This document shows, one piece after another, positions 1 to 7,851 of a stretch of 14,890 nucleotides of DNA; position 1 is the first letter of the stretch; the number at the start of each line of letters is the position of its first letter. The DNA is from an uncultured Oscillospiraceae bacterium (GTDB lineage: Bacteria > Bacillota > Clostridia > Oscillospirales > Oscillospiraceae): positions 1 through 14,890 of the forward strand of contig CALDMA010000119.1 of assembly GCA_937915075.1 (NCBI GenBank). The letters are read 5' to 3'. The position numbers and the translations under genes are program-made. The notes under the pieces are model-generated. The model made no database searches and had not been told where the DNA came from. It saw only the letters and a program-made list of their open reading frames with translations.

Positions 1-3000
1 GCAGATAGTTGACCGGCTCATAGCCGTTTTCAATGCGCACCTGATTCATGTCCTGGAACAGCTTGTCGTAGACCTCGTGGAAGACCTTCACGGCTGCCCG
101 CACCTTGCCGAGATCCAGCTTCGGGTTCTGCTTCTCGAATTCCTGAATGGCCGCGTTCCACTCGTCAAACGTCATCCCCCCGCGCCTTTCGACACGCGGA
201 TGCTGCTTGAGATAGTCCCGGTTGAATTCCGCCTCGCCCAGCCACTGCACCGCATAGCTCTCGGAGACCAGATTCCCCTTCCGTACCTGCCGGTCAAGCC
301 CCAGCGCCCGGATCCGGTCCTGCTGCTGCACAAGGTAATTCTTGCGCTTGCTCTCGTTCTCATGCACCGGCCAGAAATACTTGTTGATGAATTCGTTTGC
401 CTTCTCATCGGAGACCTTGCCCTTCCGCGCGATATCCCGGATGTTCCGCTCCATCGTCTCGCGCTGGTACCGGATCCCCATGGTCTTGTCGACCCACTTG
501 ATGGCCTCGGCCTCGGTCAGCGCCTGCTCGGCAAAGTCCCGCAGTCCCTGCTTGCGCTGCGCGTTCCACGCCTTGAGCTTCAGCGCCAGCATGTCATAGT
601 CGGCCTTCGCCTCGTAGACCTTCAAAATCTGCTGCCCGTTTTCCAGCCCTGCCACGTAATCCGGACTCGTCTCTCCGCGCAGCAGCCGGTTCACGATCTT
701 CTGGTCAGCCTCCGTCAGCAGCGTCTTGCTCTGTGCCTTCTCGACCACTCGCCGGGCGTCCTTCAGCTGCTTCCACATCTGCTCTGTCTCCGCCGCCGCC
801 GTCTGCGGAATAGCGAGCTTCTCCTTCGCCTTGTTCTGTGCCTCCAGATATCGCTGCGCCACCCGCAGCCCGCTCGTCAGCCGGTCAATGGATTCTGTGA
901 AGTTCGCCTGCTGCCACTTCTTGAAGCTCGCCGCCTGCGGCCCGTAGTATTCATCCAGCGTCTTCTGTACCTTCTGGATCCCGCGCGCCACATCATAGAT
1001 CTGCATCAGCTGATCGCTCGGTGCGGTAATGTCCGCCGGGAACAGCTCCGGCGCCATCTCCTGCAGCTGCTGATACGCCACGTCCACCGGCAATCCATCC
1101 TTGCTGATCGTCAGCGTCCCCATGGCCGCCTTCCGGAACAGATTGTAGTCCGCGATATCCTGCCGGTCCGTCTCGGAAATGGAGATCTTCTGATCCCGGA
1201 TGAACTTCTTGAGATCTCCGTACTGCTCGATATACTGCTGGTCCTCTTCCACGCCCGCCTTGTAGGCCGTTTCAAAGAGGTCGTTCAGCTTCGCCCGGTC
1301 GAGCTGCCTGTCCGTAAAGAACGTCCGCAGCGCCTCCTCGGCCATCGGCTGCAAAACCTCCCGCTTTGCCTTCCCCGGCACGCTCAGATTCTCTGCCAGC
1401 TCGTTTACCATCCGGCTTTCCAGCCGCCGCACATACTGCGCCGCCTTCTCCCCCATCAGATCCCGATACCGCCCGTCCTGCGCGGAATACCGGAACTGAC
1501 TGACCGACGGCGTGTTGTCCGCCTGCGGGAGCTTCCCGTTCTCAAAATAATCCCGGATCGCTTGCAGCACCTTGTTTGCGTGCGTCCCTCTGGAAAACTC
1601 CGTGCTGGAGATCGTGTTGCCCTGCGCATCGTCAATGTCCAGAATGACCTCTCCACGTTCTTTGCTGATAAAATCGCTGAGTGCGTCCATCTGTGCCTTT
1701 GTCGGCATGACAGCAAGGTTGATGCCGCCGCTCTCCGGAGAAATGCGGATATTGCCTTCCTGCATGAAGCGCGCCATGCCGCCGCTGTAATCTCCGCCGC
1801 CGTAGTCCTCACCCAGCGCATCAATGATATCCCGATGATCGACTGTCCGGTATCCACCGGGCCCGCCCTCGTGCCGCCCGGAGAAATCCAGCCTTGCACC
1901 GTTCAGAAGCACATAGCCTGTCTCGCTCCACTTGTACGTCTTCCCGAAATAGTCGAGCGCGGTCTTGTCGTTCTGCTTCTTCTGCTCTGCGGACGTTTGA
2001 TCTGCACTGGCAGAGAATTTCCCCTTGACAGTTTCTCCCGTTTTGGATATACTGTTTTTAGAAGAACCTGCGTTGGCGGCATTTTCGCTGCTGACCCCGG
2101 CAGTGAAAGTCCGGGGGGCGTCGGTTCTTCTTTTTTTGAGTGAGAAGGTATAGACGAAATCGCCATCATCCCGTTCCATGACGTCCAGATTGAAGTCGTA
2201 AACGCCGTTCCGACCCGGCTGTGCATCATCGACATAGTTGATTGCATTTACGAAGTAATGCCAGCACTCCGAACTCTCGTGCATCCGTGTCTGTTTGAAC
2301 TCGCCTTTGCTGTTTTCATATCTGGATTCATTCGCAATTTCCCAGATATCGTTTGCAAGGTTCAATGTAATCAGGCGCTCCGTTCTGCTCCCTCGTCTGT
2401 TCCCAAACGCCATCTTCCCCGCGAATGTCTGCCCGTTTGCTTCACCGTCAAACCTAGCCGTTATCTTTTTTTCTTTTCCGTCTTCCAGAATTGTCAGGTT
2501 GAGAGGTTTTTTATCCCACACTTCCGTGATGAGCCTGTACATATACTCGCGCTTTTCGTCCAATGTCATGTCGCTGGAAAAATCGCTCTTATACGTTTTC
2601 AGCCCGTTTTCTCCACGCCCAACCATACTGTACTTCGCCGGCGGCGCCCTCGCGCTGCCGGATTTTTTCTGCCACTGGCCGACCTCGACCTTCACGTCCG
2701 CGCGCAGCTTGTTTGTACCGTAGTCTGTGCGGTTCATGCCTGCGTAGGTGTCCGCGACGATCTCCTCGACGTAGGCGTCCGTGTCGTCACCGTAGATCCC
2801 GGCGTAGGCGTCCACGTAGCTCTCGATCATCTCCTTCGTGATCTTGCCCTCAGACAGCAGCCGCTTCTGGATCTTTTCCGCCATCTCCGGCCAGCGCTTG
2901 GCCAACAGATGATACCCCTCATGCTTCGCCAGCTCGAACGCTGAATATTCTTCGCTGTCCGCCCGGATGAGGACAGCCCCATCTTCCGTCACGGCCGCGT

Positions 3001-6000
3001 CGGCATAAAATGTCTGCCCATTGATCTCCTGTTCCAGCTGCCCGGTGAAGAACCGCGCATTCTGTACGCCCATCGACCGGAAGAATTTTGCCGCGTCCTT
3101 GATGTCCTGGCTGCCTGCCTCCTGCCCCTGCGGCATGACGCGCACGGTCTGCGTGCTGTTCTCGCCGAAGCCGAGCTCCGAAAGCGTTACTTCATCCCAA
3201 GCTTTTGCGAGATCTCTTGCACCCTGCGCTCTCTTTCTTCCGGCTTCAATTCTTTTCCGCTGCGCTGTGCTTTGGCGAACGCCTCCAGCTTGTCCTTCGG
3301 CACGCTGACCAGCCTGCCCGACTTGTCCTTCATCAGTAGTCTCGATACTGCCATTGTTTACTCCTTTCTGCCCGGCGGCAAGGCCCGCTCGATAGGCGGC
3401 TGCCGCCACGTCCTGATTCATTCCTTCGGCGTAGCGCATGGCCCGCTGCTCACTCGCGCCGAGTCTGCCCTGCTCATAGACCTGTCCGAAGCTCTGCGCA
3501 TACTGCTCCGCCGGCATGCCCGTCGTGTTGCCATTCAGGAAATACGCCGCCGTCTGCTCGTCGTACCCCGCTCTCCGGGCCTGCTCCTGCAGATACTGTT
3601 CCTCCTGCTGCAGCGCGGCTTCGTCCAGCGCCTGCTCCGCGTCCGCCGTCTGCTGCATGGCGTACTGCACCGGATCCAGCTCGCCCATGTTCTCCGTCCC
3701 CGGGATGGGCGCGAGCAGACTGTCCTGGTCATACTGCTGCTGTGCCGCCCGCTGGGCCTGCTGGACGGCCTGAACGCTCCGCTGAGCTTGCGTCTGTGCC
3801 TGTTCCTGCTCCTGTCGGTACTGTTCGGCAAGCCTCTGGTTCTCCTGCGCTGTCTCCGCAGCGCTCTTGTAGATCTGGAACGTCTTCTCGTTCGCCTCGG
3901 CCTGCGCCTGCTCCTGCCGGGCCTGCTCCTGCAGCTGCTCGAGCCGGGTCAGCGTCTCCGGCACGCGCGGCTCCTGCCCTTCGTCCACGGCCGCCTGCTG
4001 CTCCTTCGCGACCTCACGCAGCGTGTTCTCCACGGCCTTCTGCGCCACCTCGCCGCCCTCGTCTACGGTCTGCTGCAGCTCCTCGGCCAGCTGGTGCGCC
4101 TTCGTGCCCTCTTCCTGCGCCATACCGTAGTCGATAACGTCCTGCACCTCGCCCGCCTCGATGACCGCTCTGGCCGTCTGTGTGACGTTCGCTTCGAGGA
4201 TCACGCGGTTCACACCCGCATATGTCCCGGACATGGCAAGGCCGGACAGACCGCCCGCAAGGAACGAAAGGCTGTCTTCTTTTGCGAAGTCTCCGACCAT
4301 CGCCGCCAGCGCCTGCGTCGGTGTCTTTCCATCCGCGAGATACGCCGCATAGGCAGACATGACCTCACCACGGTCATGCTTCGCCACCACGTCATACGCA
4401 CGGTTGAGCCAGTTGGACGCGATCTCCTCCGCGCCTTCCGACGCGAACGACCGCAGCGCCTTTTTCCACACAGCCTTCCCGCTCAGCATGTTCTCGATGA
4501 TATCGCCCACGGAATACTTTTCCGTGATGCCCTCGATCGCACCCTCGACGATACCGTCGACCAGCGCGTCCGCGTTGGACTTGCCGTTCTGGATGCCCTC
4601 ATAAACGGAATCCGCCGCGACCTGCGAGCCCATGACCCAGTTCATCGTTTCCGCGATCGCATCCTTCGCGCCTGCCCCGGCCGCGCCGCCGACAGTACCC
4701 ACAAGCCCCGTCGAAAGTGCCATGTTGACCGCGCTGTCCAGCGCCGACGTGCCCGCCTGGTAGAGGAACTGCCCCGTCGGGTTCATATTCTGCATCACGC
4801 TCTGACGGATCCCGGAGGACAGGCGCGACGCGTTGTACGCCGGGCTGTAGATGTTCGTCGGCATGTCCTCGTTCTGATAGCCGCCCGCCCACTTCGGCAA
4901 TACGCCGCGCAGCGACTCCACATTGCCCAGCGCCTTCCCCGGCGCCAGTGCCGCGGAGAACAGCGTCGCCGCTGCTTTCCCCGCAAAGGACCCGCTGCCA
5001 AGCTCCTGTGCCGCCTGGTCGAGCTTCTGCGCGTTCTCATAGTCGTCCAGTACCTTCTGCCATTCCGCCAGCCGCTTGAGCGTGTCGTCACTGTAGCCCT
5101 TTTCGTTGAGCGCCGTCTTCGCGTCGTACTTTGCGTATGCCCGCACCTGATACCCGTTCAGCTCCTGCCCGCGGTACTGCCGCAGCAGGTCCTGTTCCTC
5201 CTCGCTGAGCGCACGCATGGCGTCCTGCGCCCGCAGTAAGACCGCCTGGCTGTCCGCGGCCGCCTTGCGCTCCTTCAGCGCGTCGATCTCCTGCAGCGTC
5301 TCGTCGTTCTTCACGTTCCCCAGCCCATACGGCAGCGTGGTGTCCTGCGCCCGCCCGAGGTCTGTGAAGAAATTTGCGTTCTGCTCTTTCTCTGCGGTCT
5401 GTTCCGCGTGTGCCTTCTCCAGCGCGTCGATCTGCTTGCCCAGCTCCTTCGACGTCCGCCGCATCCCGCGCAGCTGATCCAGCTGCGCATTCTGCGCCGC
5501 CCGGGTGCGTCGGTTCAGCGCACCCACATCTTCCCGCACCTGCTGTGTGGCCGGTGCGAAGCGCCCCGCCAGCAGCGCGCTCTGCTGGCGCAGCGTTTGC
5601 GTCCCGAGATTCCCTTGCGCCTGCATCCGTGCCGCAGCATTTTTCTGTTCCGTCTGCTCGCGCCGCAGTTCCTGTGTTGTAAGCTGCTCTGAGGTATTTG
5701 TCGGCGTCTTCTTCGTCCCGCTCAAATACGGCTTCATTCTGATCTGTGCAAGCTCCGCCTCGCGCACGGCGTTCTGATATGCCATAAACGCCGCATACTG
5801 CTTATGCAGCGGGTCGTCCACAGTCGTCTGCCCGCTCTGCGTGTTCTTTCCGTAATCCGGGTTCGGCAGGCCGTATTTGCTCGCGATCTGGATCTGCTTC
5901 TGGTCCAGCGTGATCCTGCCGCCGCGATAGGCAGAGGGAGCCTGCTGTGTGCTGGCTCCCTGTCCGCTGCGGACGCTCTCTGCGATCCGCTTCTGTTCGT

Positions 6001-6022
6001 CTGTCAGTGTGATTCGTCCCAT
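1..6022 (-). CDS. Giant multidomain polyvalent-type phage protein with HExxH zincin-like domain (partial, 3' end outside window)
   Basis: An open frame of 2007 codons runs from the ATG at 6022-6020 to the left edge without a stop, so the C-terminus is missing. GGAGGG lies just before the ATG, and the upstream gene stops 11 bases before it. Approximate regions: charged coiled coil 110-290; Gly/Ala-rich hydrophobic stretch 395-530 (e.g. ALSTGLVGTVGGAAGAG); Gln/Glu-rich coiled coil 640-825; zincin-like domain about 1000-1100 with HEGYH at 1034-1038 and EEIVAD at 1086-1091, a plausible third ligand; a beta-rich region 1130-1305 (YDFNLDV, VYTFSLKK); a module at 1366-1399 (LDFSGRHEGGPGG, VDHRDI); helical regions including DIADYNLFRKAAMGTL near 1620; and NQVRIENGYEPVNYL at the edge. 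Such architectures are known as polyvalent proteins of phages and conjugative elements, often carried into the host with the DNA. Virion location, ejection and peptidase activity are inferred. The ORF is intact throughout, with no sign of a frameshift. Confidence 0.88.
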   Translation of the reverse strand, partial: MGRITLTDEQKRIAESVRSGQGASTQQAPSAYRGGRITLDQKQIQIASKYGLPNPDYGKNTQSGQTTVDDPLHKQYAAFMAYQNAVREAELAQIRMKPYLSGTKKTPTNTSEQLTTQELRREQTEQKNAAARMQAQGNLGTQTLRQQSALLAGRFAPATQQVREDVGALNRRTRAAQNAQLDQLRGMRRTSKELGKQIDALEKAHAEQTAEKEQNANFFTDLGRAQDTTLPYGLGNVKNDETLQEIDALKERKAAADSQAVLLRAQDAMRALSEEEQDLLRQYRGQELNGYQVRAYAKYDAKTALNEKGYSDDTLKRLAEWQKVLDDYENAQKLDQAAQELGSGSFAGKAAATLFSAALAPGKALGNVESLRGVLPKWAGGYQNEDMPTNIYSPAYNASRLSSGIRQSVMQNMNPTGQFLYQAGTSALDSAVNMALSTGLVGTVGGAAGAGAKDAIAETMNWVMGSQVAADSVYEGIQNGKSNADALVDGIVEGAIEGITEKYSVGDIIENMLSGKAVWKKALRSFASEGAEEIASNWLNRAYDVVAKHDRGEVMSAYAAYLADGKTPTQALAAMVGDFAKEDSLSFLAGGLSGLAMSGTYAGVNRVILEANVTQTARAVIEAGEVQDVIDYGMAQEEGTKAHQLAEELQQTVDEGGEVAQKAVENTLREVAKEQQAAVDEGQEPRVPETLTRLEQLQEQARQEQAQAEANEKTFQIYKSAAETAQENQRLAEQYRQEQEQAQTQAQRSVQAVQQAQRAAQQQYDQDSLLAPIPGTENMGELDPVQYAMQQTADAEQALDEAALQQEEQYLQEQARRAGYDEQTAAYFLNGNTTGMPAEQYAQSFGQVYEQGRLGASEQRAMRYAEGMNQDVAAAAYRAGLAAGQKGVNNGSIETTDEGQVGQAGQRAEGQAGGVRQSTAQRKRIEAGRKRAQGARDLAKAWDEVTLSELGFGENSTQTVRVMPQGQEAGSQDIKDAAKFFRSMGVQNARFFTGQLEQEINGQTFYADAAVTEDGAVLIRADSEEYSAFELAKHEGYHLLAKRWPEMAEKIQKRLLSEGKITKEMIESYVDAYAGIYGDDTDAYVEEIVADTYAGMNRTDYGTNKLRADVKVEVGQWQKKSGSARAPPAKYSMVGRGENGLKTYKSDFSSDMTLDEKREYMYRLITEVWDKKPLNLTILEDGKEKKITARFDGEANGQTFAGKMAFGNRRGSRTERLITLNLANDIWEIANESRYENSKGEFKQTRMHESSECWHYFVNAINYVDDAQPGRNGVYDFNLDVMERDDGDFVYTFSLKKRRTDAPRTFTAGVSSENAANAGSSKNSISKTGETVKGKFSASADQTSAEQKKQNDKTALDYFGKTYKWSETGYVLLNGARLDFSGRHEGGPGGYRTVDHRDIIDALGEDYGGGDYSGGMARFMQEGNIRISPESGGINLAVMPTKAQMDALSDFISKERGEVILDIDDAQGNTISSTEFSRGTHANKVLQAIRDYFENGKLPQADNTPSVSQFRYSAQDGRYRDLMGEKAAQYVRRLESRMVNELAENLSVPGKAKREVLQPMAEEALRTFFTDRQLDRAKLNDLFETAYKAGVEEDQQYIEQYGDLKKFIRDQKISISETDRQDIADYNLFRKAAMGTLTISKDGLPVDVAYQQLQEMAPELFPADITAPSDQLMQIYDVARGIQKVQKTLDEYYGPQAASFKKWQQANFTESIDRLTSGLRVAQRYLEAQNKAKEKLAIPQTAAAETEQMWKQLKDARRVVEKAQSKTLLTEADQKIVNRLLRGETSPDYVAGLENGQQILKVYEAKADYDMLALKLKAWNAQRKQGLRDFAEQALTEAEAIKWVDKTMGIRYQRETMERNIRDIARKGKVSDEKANEFINKYFWPVHENESKRKNYLVQQQDRIRALGLDRQVRKGNLVSESYAVQWLGEAEFNRDYLKQHPRVERRGGMTFDEWNAAIQEFEKQNPKLDLGKVRAAVKVFHEVYDKLFQDMNQVRIENGYEPVNYL
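3187..3354 (-). CDS. Small 55-aa protein gene nested out of frame inside the giant gene
   Basis: The ATG at 3354-3352 is preceded by AAAGGAG (3361-3367) with a 6-base spacer, one of the best ribosome binding sites in the window. The frame encodes 55 residues and ends with TAA at 3189-3187. The protein is basic and looks like a normal small soluble protein: it begins MAVSRLLMKDKSGRLVSVPK, continues with a helical stretch (DKLEAFAKAQ) and ends QEISQKLGMK. It lies wholly within the giant gene (about residues 890-945) in a different frame. There the giant protein is low-complexity (Gly, Gln, Arg, Ala rich), as expected if the nested frame constrains the sequence. I do not recognise its family with certainty and give no function. 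The alternative is a chance ORF; the ribosome binding site and residue composition argue against that. Confidence 0.6.
   Translation of the reverse strand: MAVSRLLMKDKSGRLVSVPKDKLEAFAKAQRSGKELKPEERERRVQEISQKLGMK
3361..3367 (-). promoter_or_regulatory. Ribosome binding site of the nested gene
   Basis: Read on the minus strand this is AAAGGAG, six bases (TAAACA) before the ATG at 3354. It sits inside the coding sequence of the giant gene, where it reads as part of KGVNNG. I looked for other Shine-Dalgarno-plus-ATG pairs inside the giant gene. The only other one, near 3020, opens a frame of just 10 codons. Confidence 0.65.
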
Positions 6023-6033
6023 GCTTCCCTCCG

Positions 6034-7131
6034 TCACCGCTGCCGTAGATACGTCGCGCCGTAGTATTCCAGATACGCCTTAAAGGTGTTGGCCTCCAGC
6101 GCGTTATAGCCCTTGCTGTTGAGGTAATTGTCCAGTGTCCGGCTGTCAAGATATACGTTCGGGTTCTTTGCCCGGTATGCCTGCGCCGCTTTTGCAAGCG
6201 TGTTATTTTTCTTGTCGCTCAGCCCAGAAGAGGAGCTTCCGCTTCCGCCGCCTCCGCTGCCAGATTTCTTCGCTGCGGCCTGCTCCGCCGCCAGTGCCTG
6301 CAGGTATGCCGCATTCTCGTTGTTGGCCTTCTGCGCCCAGTAGTCGAGCATCGTAGACCACTGGCTCATGTCGGCAGACTTTTCCGAGCTGTACGCGCTC
6401 CGCGCGTCCGAAAGATCCGAATAATAGTCGCTGACCGTATCCCGGTACCTGCCGTAGTCCGTATCGTCCCGGCCCTTCACGAGGCTGTACTGGTTATAGA
6501 GGTCCGTCCCCTCATCCTGATACCGCTGATACGCCTGCTGCTGCAGCTGCGGTACGATGTCGTTGAGGTTCTGCAGATACGCATGGTACGCCTGCTGCCC
6601 CACCTGCTCGCCGTAGGTCGAGCCGTAGCCGCCCGTCAGCGCCGCCGCCTGCCCCATCGTGTCCTGCATGGCAAGCCTGCCCTGCCGCTGGTACTGCTCG
6701 CGGTACTGCTGGTAAAGCGGATCCGTCCCCATGTCATAGCTGAATTTCTTCCGGTTCCGGATCTGGTCATACAGGCTTGTCAGCTCATCGTCCCAGCGCG
6801 ACTGATACACGCCCGGCTTGCTGGCCTTGACCTGCTCCAGATACGCCTGCGCCGCCTGCACGCTGCCGGACGGCGTGTACCCGCTCTCCAGCCCGTTCAG
6901 CTTACTTCTCGTGTAGTCCGAAACACCGGACATGGTGTAGGGGCTGTTCCGGGTCTGGTAGCTGCCGCCGTAGTTCCTCGTCGTCTGGTTCTTGTTCACC
7001 AGCTGCGACTGGTAGCTGCCGTCCGCGTTTACGCCCGTGATGCGGTACGTGCCGCCGCCGGTCACGACCTCGTCGCCGGTCGAAAGCCCCGCCGGGGCCC
7101 TGCCGCCCGACTCTACTCGATATACGCTCAT
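6034..7131 (-). CDS. Tyr/Gln-rich phage structural protein, probable virion or ejection protein
   Basis: This 365-aa protein starts at ATG 7131-7129. The preceding AAGGCGGTG ribosome binding site includes the TAA stop of the upstream gene. The N-terminus is a small Gly-rich beta region (GDEVVTGGGTYRITG). Residues of about 90-250 are helical and rich in Tyr, Gln and Asp, with the block DPLYQQYREQYQRQGRLAMQ followed by GQAAALTGGYGSTYGEQVGQ. After a Gly/Ser linker near 295-305 (KKSGSGGGGSGSSSSG) comes a short basic helical tail (AKAAQAYRAKNPNVYLDSRT). I recognise the central block as recurring in Firmicutes phage and prophage proteins of unassigned function. It lies between the putative adaptor and the giant gene, 11 bases from the latter, which suggests the two act together in the virion or during DNA entry. 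That role is inferred; no enzyme motif is visible. Confidence 0.8.
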   Translation of the reverse strand: MSVYRVESGGRAPAGLSTGDEVVTGGGTYRITGVNADGSYQSQLVNKNQTTRNYGGSYQTRNSPYTMSGVSDYTRSKLNGLESGYTPSGSVQAAQAYLEQVKASKPGVYQSRWDDELTSLYDQIRNRKKFSYDMGTDPLYQQYREQYQRQGRLAMQDTMGQAAALTGGYGSTYGEQVGQQAYHAYLQNLNDIVPQLQQQAYQRYQDEGTDLYNQYSLVKGRDDTDYGRYRDTVSDYYSDLSDARSAYSSEKSADMSQWSTMLDYWAQKANNENAAYLQALAAEQAAAKKSGSGGGGSGSSSSGLSDKKNNTLAKAAQAYRAKNPNVYLDSRTLDNYLNSKGYNALEANTFKAYLEYYGATYLRQR

Positions 7132-7143
7132 AGTCTCACCGCC

Positions 7144-7521
7144 TTAAAGCTTGAAATGTGTCGCGTACTGCTTCGGCATGTACGCCTGGTTGTAGGCGTT
7201 GAAGTATCCCTGATAGTAGCTGTTGTACTTCGCCGCCTCGTTCGCATATTTTGTTGTCTCTCCGTTGGCGTCGCAGATCTTCATCCCCAGATACCAGCGG
7301 TAGATCTCATCATACGGCCACGGGATCAGCAGCCGGGTCTCCAAGTCCACGTCCTCCCCGTAGCCCGTAAACGGCTCCGGCTCCTTCTCATGCTCGTGCG
7401 TGCAGATGATATCCCGATACACGATCCCGTCCAGCTCCGACAGCCACCGGACCTTATCCGGCGTCTCGTACTGGTTCGGCAGCAGCCGGTCGACCGTCTC
7501 GATCGCTTCCCGAATTTTCAT
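7144..7521 (-). CDS. Putative head-tail adaptor (connector) protein
   Basis: This 125-aa protein starts at ATG 7521-7519, just after a perfect TAAGGAGG (7526-7533). It begins MKIREAIETVDRLLPNQY, followed by KVRWLSELDGIVYRDII, then LLIPWPYDEIYRWYLGMKI, a helical segment with KYANEAAKYNSYYQGYFNAY, and ends near YMPKQYATHFKL. This pattern of short helices, with a Pro-Tyr-rich loop before a helix and a terminal helix, is shared with small proteins found beside phage capsid genes in Firmicutes. They are usually regarded as gp6/gp15-like head-tail connectors. Size and position just downstream of the capsid genes agree with a neck role that closes the portal vertex. The family assignment is from memory of the pattern, so the function is probable rather than certain. 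Confidence 0.72.
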   Translation of the reverse strand: MKIREAIETVDRLLPNQYETPDKVRWLSELDGIVYRDIICTHEHEKEPEPFTGYGEDVDLETRLLIPWPYDEIYRWYLGMKICDANGETTKYANEAAKYNSYYQGYFNAYNQAYMPKQYATHFKL

Positions 7522-7535
7522 TTTTCCTCCTTACC

Positions 7536-7561
7536 AAAAGAAGGGGCATTTCTGCCCCTTC
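7536..7561 (-). terminator. Terminator-like hairpin behind the capsid genes
   Basis: On the minus strand a 9-bp stem, GAAGGGGCA / TGCCCCTTC, closes a GAAA tetraloop (stem arms 7553-7561 and 7540-7548) and is followed directly by TTTT (7536-7539) and then GG. It sits in the 62-base gap between the 83-aa gene and the adaptor gene. The stem is strong but the T run is short, so partial termination is more likely than a full stop. That would lower expression of the neck and late virion genes relative to the capsid protein. It could also act as an mRNA 3'-end stabiliser. Confidence 0.55.
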
Positions 7562-7583
7562 CTCTGCTTCCTGCCGTCATTTG

Positions 7584-7835
7584 TCAGTTGTCGGCCTGCG
7601 CGCGGCGGAAGGCCTCTTCCTCCGCCATCCTCGCGTTCATGAGGACCTCATACACCGGCAGCGGGACCTGCACGTCCTTGCCCTTCGGCACCAGGAACGT
7701 CCGGCCGTTCACCGCCACGAAGCGGCTCTGCTCCTCGTTCTCCTGCCCGCGGGGCAGGTAGATCGTCTTCATGACGTTCCACACGTCTTCCGGGTCTGTC
7801 TGTACAGCCGCCGCGGCGGTCTTCTCAGTTGCCAT
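7584..7835 (-). CDS. Small capsid-neighbour protein of unknown function
   Basis: This 83-aa protein starts at ATG 7835-7833 with AAAGGAGC upstream, 16 bases after the capsid gene stop. It has an Ala-rich start, the segment KTIYLPRGQENEEQSRF, then a short beta unit VAVNGRTFLVPKGKDVQVPL, and a helical end (VYEVLMNARMAEEEAFRRAQ). Small proteins with the same VNG...VPKG...VxVP...EVL layout commonly follow phage major capsid genes, and most are unnamed. A decoration, head-assembly or completion role is possible from position only. No signal peptide or membrane segment is present. Confidence 0.75.
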   Translation of the reverse strand: MATEKTAAAAVQTDPEDVWNVMKTIYLPRGQENEEQSRFVAVNGRTFLVPKGKDVQVPLPVYEVLMNARMAEEEAFRRAQADN

Positions 7836-7851
7836 GGTATGTGCTCCTTTC

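Noticed and set aside
77..2143. 688-codon open frame on the plus strand
   Set aside because: It is the codon-register mirror of the giant minus-strand gene. The real gene hardly uses TTA, CTA and TCA codons, so the opposite strand lacks stops. The translation is Leu/Arg/His-rich with no domain pattern and has no ribosome binding site.
3187..3360. Possible frameshift splitting the giant gene in two at the nested ORF
   Set aside because: The giant frame stays open through the region and keeps plausible protein on both sides (YRAGLAAGQKGVNNG before, GFGENSTQTVRVMPQG after). A nested gene explains the data better than an assembly error.
3272..5239. 655-codon open frame on the plus strand
   Set aside because: Same mirror effect of GC-rich codon use in the giant gene; very Arg/Leu-rich, no recognisable protein features.
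5802..6197. 131-codon minus-strand frame across the junction of the 365-aa and giant genes
   Set aside because: It overlaps both well-supported genes in another frame, is rich in Arg/Thr/His as expected for an off-frame reading, and lacks a ribosome binding site.
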